The notes under the pieces: model-generated | Database searches by the model: none | Told to the model about the DNA's origin: nothing | What the model saw: the letters and a program-made list of their open reading frames with translations, nothing else | In this document: piece by piece, positions 6,751 to 13,510 of the stretch | How the letters are laid out: every line of letters begins with the position of its first letter | How positions within the stretch are numbered: the stretch's first letter is position 1 | Assembly: GCA_002418985.1 (NCBI GenBank) | Contig: DIFE01000006.1 | Location: forward strand, 6,300 to 19,809 | Source: Deltaproteobacteria bacterium UBA5756 | GTDB lineage: Bacteria > Desulfobacterota > Syntrophorhabdia > Syntrophorhabdales > Syntrophorhabdaceae | Reading direction: 5' to 3' | DNA: 13,510 nucleotides | Made by a program: the position numbers and the translations under genes

Positions 6751-6859
6751 TCCAACCGACCCGGCACGCGAGAGAATTGCCCCGGAATCGTTGTCGCGAG
6801 CCCATGCGGTACCCCTCGGGCTTTGTCGATCGAAATTGTGATATTTCGGATAAGGGAGT

Positions 6860-6889
6860 AAAAAAGGGTCCCGAGTAACCTCGGGACCC
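6860..6889 (-). terminator. Rho-independent terminator of the tRNA gene
   Basis: On the minus strand a perfect 10-bp GC-rich stem (GGGTCCCGAG with CTCGGGACCC, loop of 4) is followed directly by six T residues (complement of 6860-6865). It begins 11 bases after the CCA end of the initiator tRNA, so it is well placed to end that transcript. Confidence 0.93.
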
Positions 6890-6900
6890 CATCATGTTTT

Positions 6901-6977
<77 letters not shown>

Positions 6978-6991
6978 ATCGAATGAAATAG

Positions 6992-7018
6992 GGTATAGGA
7001 AAAACGACCCGAAGTCAA
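6992..7018 (-). promoter_or_regulatory. Possible promoter of the initiator tRNA
   Basis: Read on the minus strand, TTGACT (7018-7013) lies 15 bases upstream of TATACC (6997-6992), ending about 15 bases before the mature 5' end of the tRNA. The spacing is short and the -10 is weak (4 of 6), but some promoter is required here because the tRNA stands alone. The remaining stretch 7019-7127 holds no other recognisable element. Confidence 0.35.
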
Positions 7019-7127
7019 GGGTAATAATCCTCGAAAGCTCCTCCGCTGCCTTGTCCAGCGCGGATTTCATCGGCTCAGCCCCTGATGGCCCAGGGCCGCA
7101 ACGGGGGAACATCGGTATTCGAAGGGC

Positions 7128-7156
7128 TTGTCATAGCGCGCAGCGCCGATTAGAAT
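7128..7156 (+). promoter_or_regulatory. sigma-70 promoter of the cytochrome c gene
   Basis: TTGTCA (7128-7133, 5 of 6) and TAGAAT (7151-7156, 5 of 6) are separated by the ideal 17 bases. The start would be near 7163, giving a leader of about 45 bases to the ATG at 7208, which includes a strong AGGAGG. Confidence 0.65.
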
Positions 7157-7207
7157 TAGAGTATGCATGGTGCCGCTTGCCTCATTAGCCGCGAAGAGGA
7201 GGATATT

Positions 7208-7471
7208 ATGAAATCATTGTGGAGTATCGCTGCATTCGTTTTCTTCCTTGCCGTCTCTTTCGCCTGTGCCGCGAGCGCAGAGGAAGCGCGGAGTCTGTTC
7301 GAGAAGAAATGCAGCGCCTGTCACGGAATCGACAGGCCTAAATCGAAGGCCAAAACTCCTGCGGAATGGCGTAGTACGGTCCTCAGGATGAAAAGTAACG
7401 GTGCCGCCATAAATGACGACCAGGTTCGGATCATCGTGGAGTACCTGGCGACGAATTACCCGAAGAAGTAG
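7208..7471 (+). CDS. Small periplasmic monoheme cytochrome c
   Basis: An 87-residue precursor. Residues 1-24 are a Sec signal peptide (MKSLW, hydrophobic core, cleavage likely after ACAASA before EEARSLF). The mature part has one CSACH heme c attachment site (residues 35-39) and a probable distal Met ligand in VLRMKSNGA. The overall pattern (LFEKKCSACH, then EWRSTVLRM, ending IVEYLATNYP) is that of class I small cytochromes c. It should shuttle electrons in the periplasm; no oxidoreductase partner is encoded next to it, so the donor and acceptor are unknown. The ATG at 7208 is preferred over an upstream ATG at 7163 because AGGAGG lies five bases before it and the signal peptide starts there. 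It has its own promoter and is convergent with the M50 peptidase gene, with only 15 bases between stops. Confidence 0.92.
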   Translation: MKSLWSIAAFVFFLAVSFACAASAEEARSLFEKKCSACHGIDRPKSKAKTPAEWRSTVLRMKSNGAAINDDQVRIIVEYLATNYPKK

Positions 7472-7486
7472 CCGGTGCCGGGGGAG

Positions 7487-8110
7487 CTAGGGAATGAATA
7501 GCTGAATTACGTAGATTATGATGTTCTGAAAGAGAGATATCACGGGGTTTAGTATCCCGATGTAGAGAAGTCCGAGTATTATGAACAGACCATAAGGTTC
7601 CAGGCGCTCCAGTTGATATCTGTATTCACCTGGCAGGAACCCCATCAATATCTTCGAACCATCCAGCGGCGGTATGGGGATGAGGTTGAATGCCGCCAGC
7701 ATTATGTTTACTCTGGCCATGAAATATAAAAGTGTATTGAGGGACTCTATATCGTAACCCTGGGTCAACCTCATTACCAGGAAAGCTACAAAGGCGAGGA
7801 TCAAATTGGCTGTTATCCCGGCGGCGGAGACGAAGATCATGCCCTGTCTCAAGTCCCGCAGATTCAGGAAATTGACGGGTACGGGCTTGGCCCAGCCGAA
7901 ACCGAAGATCAGAAGTGCAATGGAACCGAAAGGATCGAGATGTTTTCTGGGATCCAGGCTCAGCCTTCCAAGCCATTTTGCAGTGGGATCACCCATTCTG
8001 TAAGCAACCCACCCATGTGCCAGTTCGTGGAGAATAATCGAGTACATCAAAGGAATGACGAGCAATACGAAAGTCAGGGGGTCACGAAATAGAAGCTGGA
8101 TAAGTCCCAT
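7487..8110 (-). CDS. Site-2-protease type M50 zinc metallopeptidase
   Basis: A 207-residue integral membrane protein of the M50 family, in the short group without PDZ or CBS domains. The zinc-binding motif HELAH (His28, Glu29, His32) lies in the first membrane helix. The third metal ligand, Asp150, is in NLIPIPPLDG. Between them, GWAKPVPVN and SAAGITANLILA match conserved family blocks. Further helices follow to residue 207. Such proteins cut other proteins within the membrane, but the substrates of this subgroup are mostly unknown. All catalytic residues are present. The ATG at 8110 has no recognisable Shine-Dalgarno (the preceding bases are AT-rich), yet the N-terminal length fits the family. 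It is divergent from the cyclase gene and convergent with the cytochrome c gene. Confidence 0.93.
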   Translation of the reverse strand: MGLIQLLFRDPLTFVLLVIPLMYSIILHELAHGWVAYRMGDPTAKWLGRLSLDPRKHLDPFGSIALLIFGFGWAKPVPVNFLNLRDLRQGMIFVSAAGITANLILAFVAFLVMRLTQGYDIESLNTLLYFMARVNIMLAAFNLIPIPPLDGSKILMGFLPGEYRYQLERLEPYGLFIILGLLYIGILNPVISLFQNIIIYVIQLFIP

Positions 8111-8176
8111 AATAAAGTGAGTTACAATATTCCATAGATAAGCGGGAATTGCAAATAAATTTAATAATTATCTACA

Positions 8177-8231
8177 TATAATGTGGTCTATTCTAATAAC
8201 ATAATTGACAAAAATAGGAGGCCATGATAAT
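8177..8231 (+). promoter_or_regulatory. Candidate promoters in the AT-rich gap before the cyclase gene
   Basis: The divergent gap 8111-8295 is AT-rich in its first half. A perfect TATAAT lies at 8177-8182 but no -35 box stands at the right distance. A second candidate is TTGACA (8205-8210), 15 bases before GATAAT (8226-8231). GGGAGG occurs about 40 bases before the cyclase start and AGGAGG lies further up, but neither is placed to serve the ATG at 8296. Promoters for the minus-strand peptidase must also lie here; I see no clear one. Confidence 0.35.
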
Positions 8232-8295
8232 AAACACTTAGTTGTAAGGGTGGGAGGAAAATCATACTAAATTCAGACATGGTGAAAACCAGGTA

Positions 8296-10320
8296 ATGAG
8301 CGTCGATCCGGCACAGAACGAAGACGGTGCCATCATCTCTCGAAAAGAAACCTTTCGAGATGCCCCGGATTTTGAAGTAACCGAAGGGTTCAGCGCTACG
8401 CTGGCGTTGCGCTTCCGAAATTTCATGATCCGCCATCTCGAGATGGTGTTCGTTCTTCTCATTGCCATTCTCGTGTGCGCGGTATTTTTTATCCTGCCCT
8501 ACCGCTTCGCCTTCCTGAATCTCTTCTACCTGCCTGTCCTCCTGGCGGCGTACATTCTCGGTAAGCGTAAAGCCTTCTATGCCTCCCTCAACATCATTGT
8601 TCTCGTGGCAGTCACGGCCGTAATCAGGCCGGAATGGTTCGCCGTGGGCGGCAACATGACAAGCACACTTATCATGATCGTCATCTGGGGCGGTTTTCTC
8701 GTGCTTACAAGTGTCGGCATCGGGTCGCTGCAGGAAAAGCTGGCCAAGGGCTTCGAAGAGACGAGACGGCTCTATGAAGAGTTGAAAATAAGCCGGGTTG
8801 CTGAAGAGATGAAGGAAAAAGTAGAAAGGACCCTCTACACAACCATGGACCCGGTCGTAGCGAAACTGGCTACGGAGGGTAAACTAAGGATCGAGAAGCG
8901 CGAGATAAGTATCATGTTTTGTGATCTCACGGATTTCACCGCATATTCCGATCAAAATCCCCCCGATATCGTCCTCGATGAGCTTAACCGGTTCATTGGC
9001 CATGTCGAGCCAATTATCGAACTGTTCCGGGGCCACATAGACAAGTACATGGGCGACGGCGTCATGGTCGAGTTCGGGGCTCCCATCGACTACGCACAGC
9101 ATGCCCTGATGGCTGTTCTCGCCGCACTAAAGATGCAGGAACGAATGAAAGATATCGGGCTGCCCTGGAAGCTGCGCATCGGTATTGCTACGGGATATAC
9201 GATCGTAGGCATGATGGGGGTGCATCGACAGGCATACAGCGCCATCGGCGACCGCGTGAACGTGGCCAAGCGTCTGGAAGAGATCTGCGAACCCGAGCGG
9301 ATCTACGTGGACGAGTTCACCTTCAAATTCGTCGAGCCCTTTGTCAACGTCATAAAGCTGCGCAACATGGGCTATAGCCGCCAGACCGATAAAGCCCTGT
9401 TGGAAGAGCTGCGCGTGCTCGAACATAACCTGGCCGAAGAAGGAGAAAGTTCCGGCCTCCTCTACCAGATGGGGAAGACGCACTTCGGTCTTCATGACGC
9501 CTCAGCGGCCATAACCTGTTTTGAGCGGGCCCTTGCCCTTGATCCGGATTCGACGGAAATAAGGCTCGCCTATGCCGACGCCAACCTGAAGAGGGACGAA
9601 TTCGAGAAGTTCCAGTTGAAGGGCAAGCTTCATAAGATCGCGGTTTACGAGGTCCGGAGCATAATGTCCCGCTGGCACGATTCCAGCGTCATCCCGAAGG
9701 CGATAGCAAAGCAATACCGGCATGTAGAGGATGCAATAAAAGTACCCCAGGATCTCGTGCTCGCTGTTGAATCCCTCGATGGCTCTATCGGTCGGGGGCT
9801 CCTGGTGGCTATGCTTTCCTATGTGCTCGCCGACCGCCTGAATCTCAATGAAGACCTTAAGATGAACATCCTTGAGGCCGGATTTCTCCAGGATATCGGC
9901 AAAGAGGCCATACCGCACCACATACTGAACAGACAGGCAAGCCTCACGGAACATGAGATCAGATTCGTCGAAAAGTATGTACTTGAAAGTGTAGCCTCTT
10001 TGAAAAGGCTCGGTTATGTCAACGACTGGTTCCTCGAGATTGTCAAACACCATCACGAACTCTGGAACGGCAACGGATATCCCGACGGGCTGAAGGGGGA
10101 GGAAATACCCATTGGTGCACGCATAACCGCTGTCGCCGAAGCTTACAGCGCCATGACGTCCTGGCGCCCTTACCGCGGTCCCTGGGATGTCCGCCTGGCC
10201 TTGAATGAAATTAAAAAGAACACGGAAAAAGGCTACTACGATCCGCAGGTTGTCGACATTCTTTTCGAGATCCTCAAGTTCGATTCCATGTCACAGCAAA
10301 CCACTCAGGCTAGCCTCTAA
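8296..10320 (+). CDS. Membrane class III adenylate cyclase fused to a degenerate HD-GYP domain
   Basis: A 674-residue protein. About four membrane helices (residues 48-70, 72-89, 94-111, 121-142) lead through a helical linker (143-182) into a class III nucleotide cyclase domain (about 200-350). The catalytic residues are all there: metal Asp210 (FCDLTDF) and Asp254 (YMGDG), ATP-selecting Lys250 and Asp319 (AIGDRVNVAKRLE), and Asn322 and Arg326 for the transition state, so it should make cAMP. A TPR-like pair of helices (about 385-435) follows. The C-terminal part (about 490-660) is HD-GYP-like: LQDIGKEAIP, HHHELWNGNGYPDGL, IPIGARI and SWRPYR are recognisable. However, the HD is QD (Gln532), the first and third His are missing (Tyr561) and the late Asp is Glu615, so c-di-GMP hydrolysis is unlikely. 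The start at 8296 has only a weak AGG before it. Confidence 0.93.
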   Translation: MSVDPAQNEDGAIISRKETFRDAPDFEVTEGFSATLALRFRNFMIRHLEMVFVLLIAILVCAVFFILPYRFAFLNLFYLPVLLAAYILGKRKAFYASLNIIVLVAVTAVIRPEWFAVGGNMTSTLIMIVIWGGFLVLTSVGIGSLQEKLAKGFEETRRLYEELKISRVAEEMKEKVERTLYTTMDPVVAKLATEGKLRIEKREISIMFCDLTDFTAYSDQNPPDIVLDELNRFIGHVEPIIELFRGHIDKYMGDGVMVEFGAPIDYAQHALMAVLAALKMQERMKDIGLPWKLRIGIATGYTIVGMMGVHRQAYSAIGDRVNVAKRLEEICEPERIYVDEFTFKFVEPFVNVIKLRNMGYSRQTDKALLEELRVLEHNLAEEGESSGLLYQMGKTHFGLHDASAAITCFERALALDPDSTEIRLAYADANLKRDEFEKFQLKGKLHKIAVYEVRSIMSRWHDSSVIPKAIAKQYRHVEDAIKVPQDLVLAVESLDGSIGRGLLVAMLSYVLADRLNLNEDLKMNILEAGFLQDIGKEAIPHHILNRQASLTEHEIRFVEKYVLESVASLKRLGYVNDWFLEIVKHHHELWNGNGYPDGLKGEEIPIGARITAVAEAYSAMTSWRPYRGPWDVRLALNEIKKNTEKGYYDPQVVDILFEILKFDSMSQQTTQASL

Positions 10321-10445
10321 GAATCATCATTTAATGAGGTCTCACGAAGAAAATTCAAACCGGCGGGCAGGCAGGTTGTCATTCGTTAGTCGTCCCGTAT
10401 CTTCAAAACCTCTTCAAAATTGCTGAACTCTATCCCCAATTATGA

Positions 10446-10487
10446 TACTATCGGGAACGCACAAGCCATATTGATATGAAGCCATAT
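10446..10487 (+). promoter_or_regulatory. Possible promoter and direct repeat before the autotransporter gene
   Basis: In the 196-base gap after the cyclase gene, TGATACTAT (10443-10451) resembles an extended -10 element without a good -35. Just downstream, AAGCCATAT occurs twice (10463-10471 and 10479-10487), 16 bases apart, and the spacer forms a CATAT-TG-ATATG dyad. This could be a regulator site or a leader structure. No terminator for the cyclase gene is visible in 10321-10440. Confidence 0.3.
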
Positions 10488-10516
10488 GTACAACAACCAG
10501 GGGAGAGATTGGAGCA

Positions 10517-13315
10517 ATGGCGATACGACATGCTGGCATCATACATGCGCAAATGCACCTGTTTTCAGTTCAGATCGTTAAGAGGTTGTTTTCACTCATT
10601 GTTGTTCTGTGCATGGTTCTTTGCGCTCCCTTCGTTGGGGGTGCAGAGGACTTAAGCCCCGGTTACAGTGAAGCCCTGCAACTCGCCATCAGCCATGCGT
10701 CCGATCCTTCTGGGTGGCAACCCGCATCGCTCTATGTCGTCCCCGATGGTGGCGGGACCGAGGGCCTGGTCTACGATGCCGGGAAGCTCATCGTTCGGAC
10801 TGCGACCAAATCCGGTAATTTCAAAGGCAACTACGTCGGTCAGGCAGGCTACAAGATCTACGGACCGGCAACGACGGAGGCAGCATGGGTAACGGTGGGC
10901 GACGATGCCACCCGTTTCCTGCTTGCCAACGGGGTGAACGGAAACAACGTAACGACCCTGCTTGAACGCGGCCTGGGGATGGACGCCACGGGAACCCATG
11001 ACGCCATCGTCGAGTTTGCCGTCGATACCCAGTACCTGATGCGGCCAACGCGAAACCCCGACATCAGCCAGTACCTGCCCGCGCAGTACGGCCAAACCCA
11101 GCCCTTTGTAAAACCCGCCGGGATGAGCGACGCCGCCTTCGACAACTTCAAGGCCTATTACACTGATTGGCTATCGAAGGCATACGGCTCCTACAACTTC
11201 CCTTTTACCCAGCTCGGGTACACCTTCTACTGGGGAAACGGCTACACATTGGCAAACATCAACGGGATGACGGAGTTCATTATCCTTGGCCAGAGCCCCG
11301 TGGATATTTATGGCATTTACGCAACACGATCCTATATTTATACCCGTAATGACGGCACGAATTTCAGTACCGTGGCCGGTGCTTCGTACGGCAACGGCTT
11401 TGCCAGCTTCAAGATCGACGGCCCCGTTGACACGGTTTGGGCGGGACATCGTTTCCAGAAAAATGTCCGCACGGCCACCGGGACCCCCAACCAGGTGATA
11501 ATTGAAAGCGGCGGCATTGTTTCCGGCGGTCAGGGCCTCCTCATCTGGTCGCTAAACTACGATGTCATCAACAATGGAGTGATCAGCGGGGCCACGAGCA
11601 AGAAGTACAATATCGCGGGGACCGAGAATATTGCCGTGCTGTTCAAGGGCGACACCGGTACAACGTTTGGTGCACCGATCACAACGGCCGGTGCCGTCAA
11701 CCGCCTTACCAACGCGGGTACCATTTCAAGCCCGGGAACGGCCATCAAGGCCGAGGCCGGAGATACACAGATCACCAACAATGCCGGAGGGACCATTTCC
11801 GGCGGAGCTTATGCCATACAGACAGGCGCAGGAAACGATACGGTGACCGTCAACGGCGGACAGGTAACGGGCAGTATAGACCTGGGAACGGGCACAGATA
11901 CGGTCAACGTAACGGGGACCAGTCCCGCAAGATTCAACATGACCCTGAACAAGGATACCGCCACCGCTACCCGGATCACCGCGCAAACGGTCACGATTGC
12001 AGACAATACAAACCTGGGCGTAACCGTATCGGGATCGTCCAACGTCCGCGACAGGGACAGCTTTCTTATCGTTGATTCCGCGACACTGAACACAACACCC
12101 GGCAATCTTGTGATACTGAATGACGCTTCCCTCCCCATGATCAGTTTTTCTGCTGTTAAGAATGTGAACAAGCTCTATCTCATGGCATCGCGGAACAACG
12201 CCTATTACGCTCTGAACAGTGGAAACCCATCCCTTGGCGCTTCCCTGGACGGTTTGGCAAACGTGGCGACGGGTGATTTTGCAAATGTTCTCGGCAGCCT
12301 TGACAGGTCAGGAAGCACGAGCGCGGCGCTCCAGCTTCAACCAGCCGTGGACCAGGGGGCGATTCAGGCGGGTTTTGGGACGATCAGTCGATTTACGCAG
12401 AGCGTCGTCAGCCGAATTGATCAGGTGCTGGCAAGCAGTGCCGCGCCCGCGGGTCGAACCGGGATATCCACCGGCGATGAGCCTGCAAAATGGGGCATGT
12501 GGGCCCAGGGGTTCGGCAGCTATCTCAGCCAAGATCCACGGGGATCGAGCATGGGGTATACGGCAAACATCTGGGGCACCTCCGTCGGCCTGGACAGGCT
12601 TCTTTCCGATCATTTCATGTTCGGTTTCGGTGGCGGATATGCAAAGAGTCATATCAGGACAAGCGATGCGAATACCAGAACGGACGTCGACAGCTACCAG
12701 GGAAACATCTATGGGAGCCTTTTCGGGAACGCTTATTACCTGGACGGCATTCTGTCCTATGCGTATAACAAGTACGACGCGTCGAGGCACATAGCCTTCG
12801 GTAATATCGACAGGGTCGCGAAGAGCGATTATGCGGGCCATCAATATTCCGCCTATGTCGAAGGCGGGTATAACTTCAAGAAACAAGGATGGAACATCTC
12901 ACCCCTTGTTTCCCTCCAGTATGCACGCCTTCATCTCAACAAATATTCCGAGTCGGATGCCAATTCCGTGAATCTCGACGTCGACGCCCAGAACTATGAC
13001 ATGCTGCAATCCGGAGTTGGCGCCAGGTTTTCATATCCGCTCCTCTATGAACGCTCACAAATCATTCCTGAAGTCCACGTGAGATGGTTCTACGATTTTA
13101 TCGGTGATCGTCAGCAGGCTACAGCCACTTTTACCGGCGGCGGGGATTCATTCTCCACGGACGGATTCAACCCGCCGAAATCGAGCTACAATGCCGGGGC
13201 AAGGGTTACACTGGTAAGCAAGAACGGTATCACGGCTTCCCTTAACTACGACTTCGAAGTGAAAAGAGATTTTTACAGTCACGCGGGTTATGCAAATATT
13301 CATATCATGTTCTAG
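10517..13315 (+). CDS. Type Va autotransporter with unrecognised N-terminal passenger
   Basis: A 932-residue secreted and outer-membrane protein. The N-terminus has an extended signal (basic and polar residues 1-22, core FSLIVVLCMVLCAPF, likely cleavage after VGGA near residue 43). Residues 44 to about 320 form a section I do not match to any family (it includes FKAYYTDWLSKAYGSYNFPF and LGYTFYWGNG near 211-245). From about 330 to 600 come beta-helix-like repeats, with NAGTISSPGTAI, NAGGTISGGAYAI, GAGNDTVTV and GTGTDTVNV. Residues 658-932 are the autotransporter beta-barrel (begins WGMWAQGFGSYL), with alternating aromatic strands and a C-terminal Phe (NIHIMF), the standard outer-membrane insertion signal. 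No protease triad is visible in the passenger, so adhesion or a surface structure is the likeliest role (inference). The ATG at 10517 has GGAG and GGGGAGA upstream; 10551 is a weaker alternative. The stop overlaps the following gene. Confidence 0.9.
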   Translation: MAIRHAGIIHAQMHLFSVQIVKRLFSLIVVLCMVLCAPFVGGAEDLSPGYSEALQLAISHASDPSGWQPASLYVVPDGGGTEGLVYDAGKLIVRTATKSGNFKGNYVGQAGYKIYGPATTEAAWVTVGDDATRFLLANGVNGNNVTTLLERGLGMDATGTHDAIVEFAVDTQYLMRPTRNPDISQYLPAQYGQTQPFVKPAGMSDAAFDNFKAYYTDWLSKAYGSYNFPFTQLGYTFYWGNGYTLANINGMTEFIILGQSPVDIYGIYATRSYIYTRNDGTNFSTVAGASYGNGFASFKIDGPVDTVWAGHRFQKNVRTATGTPNQVIIESGGIVSGGQGLLIWSLNYDVINNGVISGATSKKYNIAGTENIAVLFKGDTGTTFGAPITTAGAVNRLTNAGTISSPGTAIKAEAGDTQITNNAGGTISGGAYAIQTGAGNDTVTVNGGQVTGSIDLGTGTDTVNVTGTSPARFNMTLNKDTATATRITAQTVTIADNTNLGVTVSGSSNVRDRDSFLIVDSATLNTTPGNLVILNDASLPMISFSAVKNVNKLYLMASRNNAYYALNSGNPSLGASLDGLANVATGDFANVLGSLDRSGSTSAALQLQPAVDQGAIQAGFGTISRFTQSVVSRIDQVLASSAAPAGRTGISTGDEPAKWGMWAQGFGSYLSQDPRGSSMGYTANIWGTSVGLDRLLSDHFMFGFGGGYAKSHIRTSDANTRTDVDSYQGNIYGSLFGNAYYLDGILSYAYNKYDASRHIAFGNIDRVAKSDYAGHQYSAYVEGGYNFKKQGWNISPLVSLQYARLHLNKYSESDANSVNLDVDAQNYDMLQSGVGARFSYPLLYERSQIIPEVHVRWFYDFIGDRQQATATFTGGGDSFSTDGFNPPKSSYNAGARVTLVSKNGITASLNYDFEVKRDFYSHAGYANIHIMF

Positions 13316-13510
13316 AGCCGGACGACTGCTTTTCCTGATAATCGCTCTGTTTGCGGCGGGCTGCGCCTCAATTAACGACAGGTATGAGGCCGCGGACCGC
13401 ATCGCGGCTGAAGAGGGCTTCACGAAAACATTCGTCAAGACGGATAATTTCACACTTACCGCATACACGCGGTTCGCCAGGCCCTTCGATGATCTCAATG
13501 TTTATATCGA
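13290..13510 (+). CDS. Lipoprotein, partial; possible alpha/beta hydrolase start
   Basis: An open frame of 73 codons runs off the window end. It begins at ATG 13290 inside the autotransporter gene (26-base overlap, different frame) and encodes MQIFISCSRAGRLLFLIIALFAAGC followed by ASINDRYEAADRIAAEEGF. The hydrophobic core ending in FAAGC is a plausible lipoprotein signal with Cys25 as the lipidated residue. The next part (FVKTDNFTLTAYTRF...DDLNVYI) resembles the beginning of alpha/beta-hydrolase-like lipoproteins that continue as VYIEGDG, but that motif would lie beyond the window, so this is a guess. The start codon has only a weak GCGGG upstream; translation may be coupled to the autotransporter. 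The two genes are probably co-transcribed. Confidence 0.7.
   Translation, partial: MQIFISCSRAGRLLFLIIALFAAGCASINDRYEAADRIAAEEGFTKTFVKTDNFTLTAYTRFARPFDDLNVYI

Noticed and set aside
8280..8298. Mini-frame MVKTR overlapping the cyclase start (TAATG)
   Set aside because: It is only five codons and its ribosome site is about 21 bases too far upstream. Translational coupling is possible but cannot be supported.
10532..10546. GG/GC spaced sigma-54-like motif in the autotransporter gene
   Set aside because: It has two mismatches, lies inside the coding region after the chosen start and would leave almost no leader for the alternative start at 10551.

Overview
The window looks like a chromosomal segment of a free-living, GC-moderate Gram-negative bacterium. 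I infer Desulfobacterota or another deltaproteobacterial-type lineage (Syntrophorhabdia-like is a guess). The reasons are a type V autotransporter, a multi-PAS NtrC-type sigma-54 activator with a Cys-rich PAS domain, a monoheme periplasmic cytochrome c, a class III adenylate cyclase and sigma-54-type promoter elements. No plasmid, phage, transposon or CRISPR hallmark is visible.

Layout. 1-193 has no gene but holds a strong 12-bp inverted repeat. 194-1370 (minus) is a YihY/BrkB-type membrane protein preceded by the decayed 3' end of an AI-2E/PerM family permease. 1490-2881 (plus) is a membrane-anchored HtrA-like protease with a degenerate J-like domain at its N-terminus and a coiled coil plus a 4-Cys tail in place of PDZ domains. 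2970-4234 (minus) runs, in transcription order, from an ABM-fold monooxygenase-like protein, through a DUF202 membrane protein, to the membrane-domain remnant of a pentameric ligand-gated ion channel that is joined out of frame to the DUF202 gene. 4439-6613 (minus) is a PAS-PAS-PAS-AAA+-Fis sigma-54 activator. A near-consensus -24/-12 sigma-54 promoter lies between this activator and the ABM gene, so the activator may control the ABM/DUF202 genes.

6860-6977 (minus) is an initiator tRNA-Met with a textbook terminator. 7208-7471 (plus) is a small cytochrome c with a good sigma-70 promoter, convergent with a site-2-protease-type M50 peptidase (7487-8110, minus). 8296-10320 (plus) is a membrane adenylate cyclase fused through a TPR-like linker to an HD-GYP domain that has lost most metal ligands. 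10517-13315 (plus) is an autotransporter whose large N-terminal passenger section I do not recognise. It overlaps the start of a lipoprotein gene that runs off the window end.

The most interesting signals are: the sigma-54 activator and promoter pair beside the ABM/DUF202 genes; the fusion scar of a prokaryotic Cys-loop-type channel; the cyclase plus degenerate HD-GYP fusion; and the J-like/HtrA/4-Cys architecture. I see no fully new multi-gene defence or mobile system.
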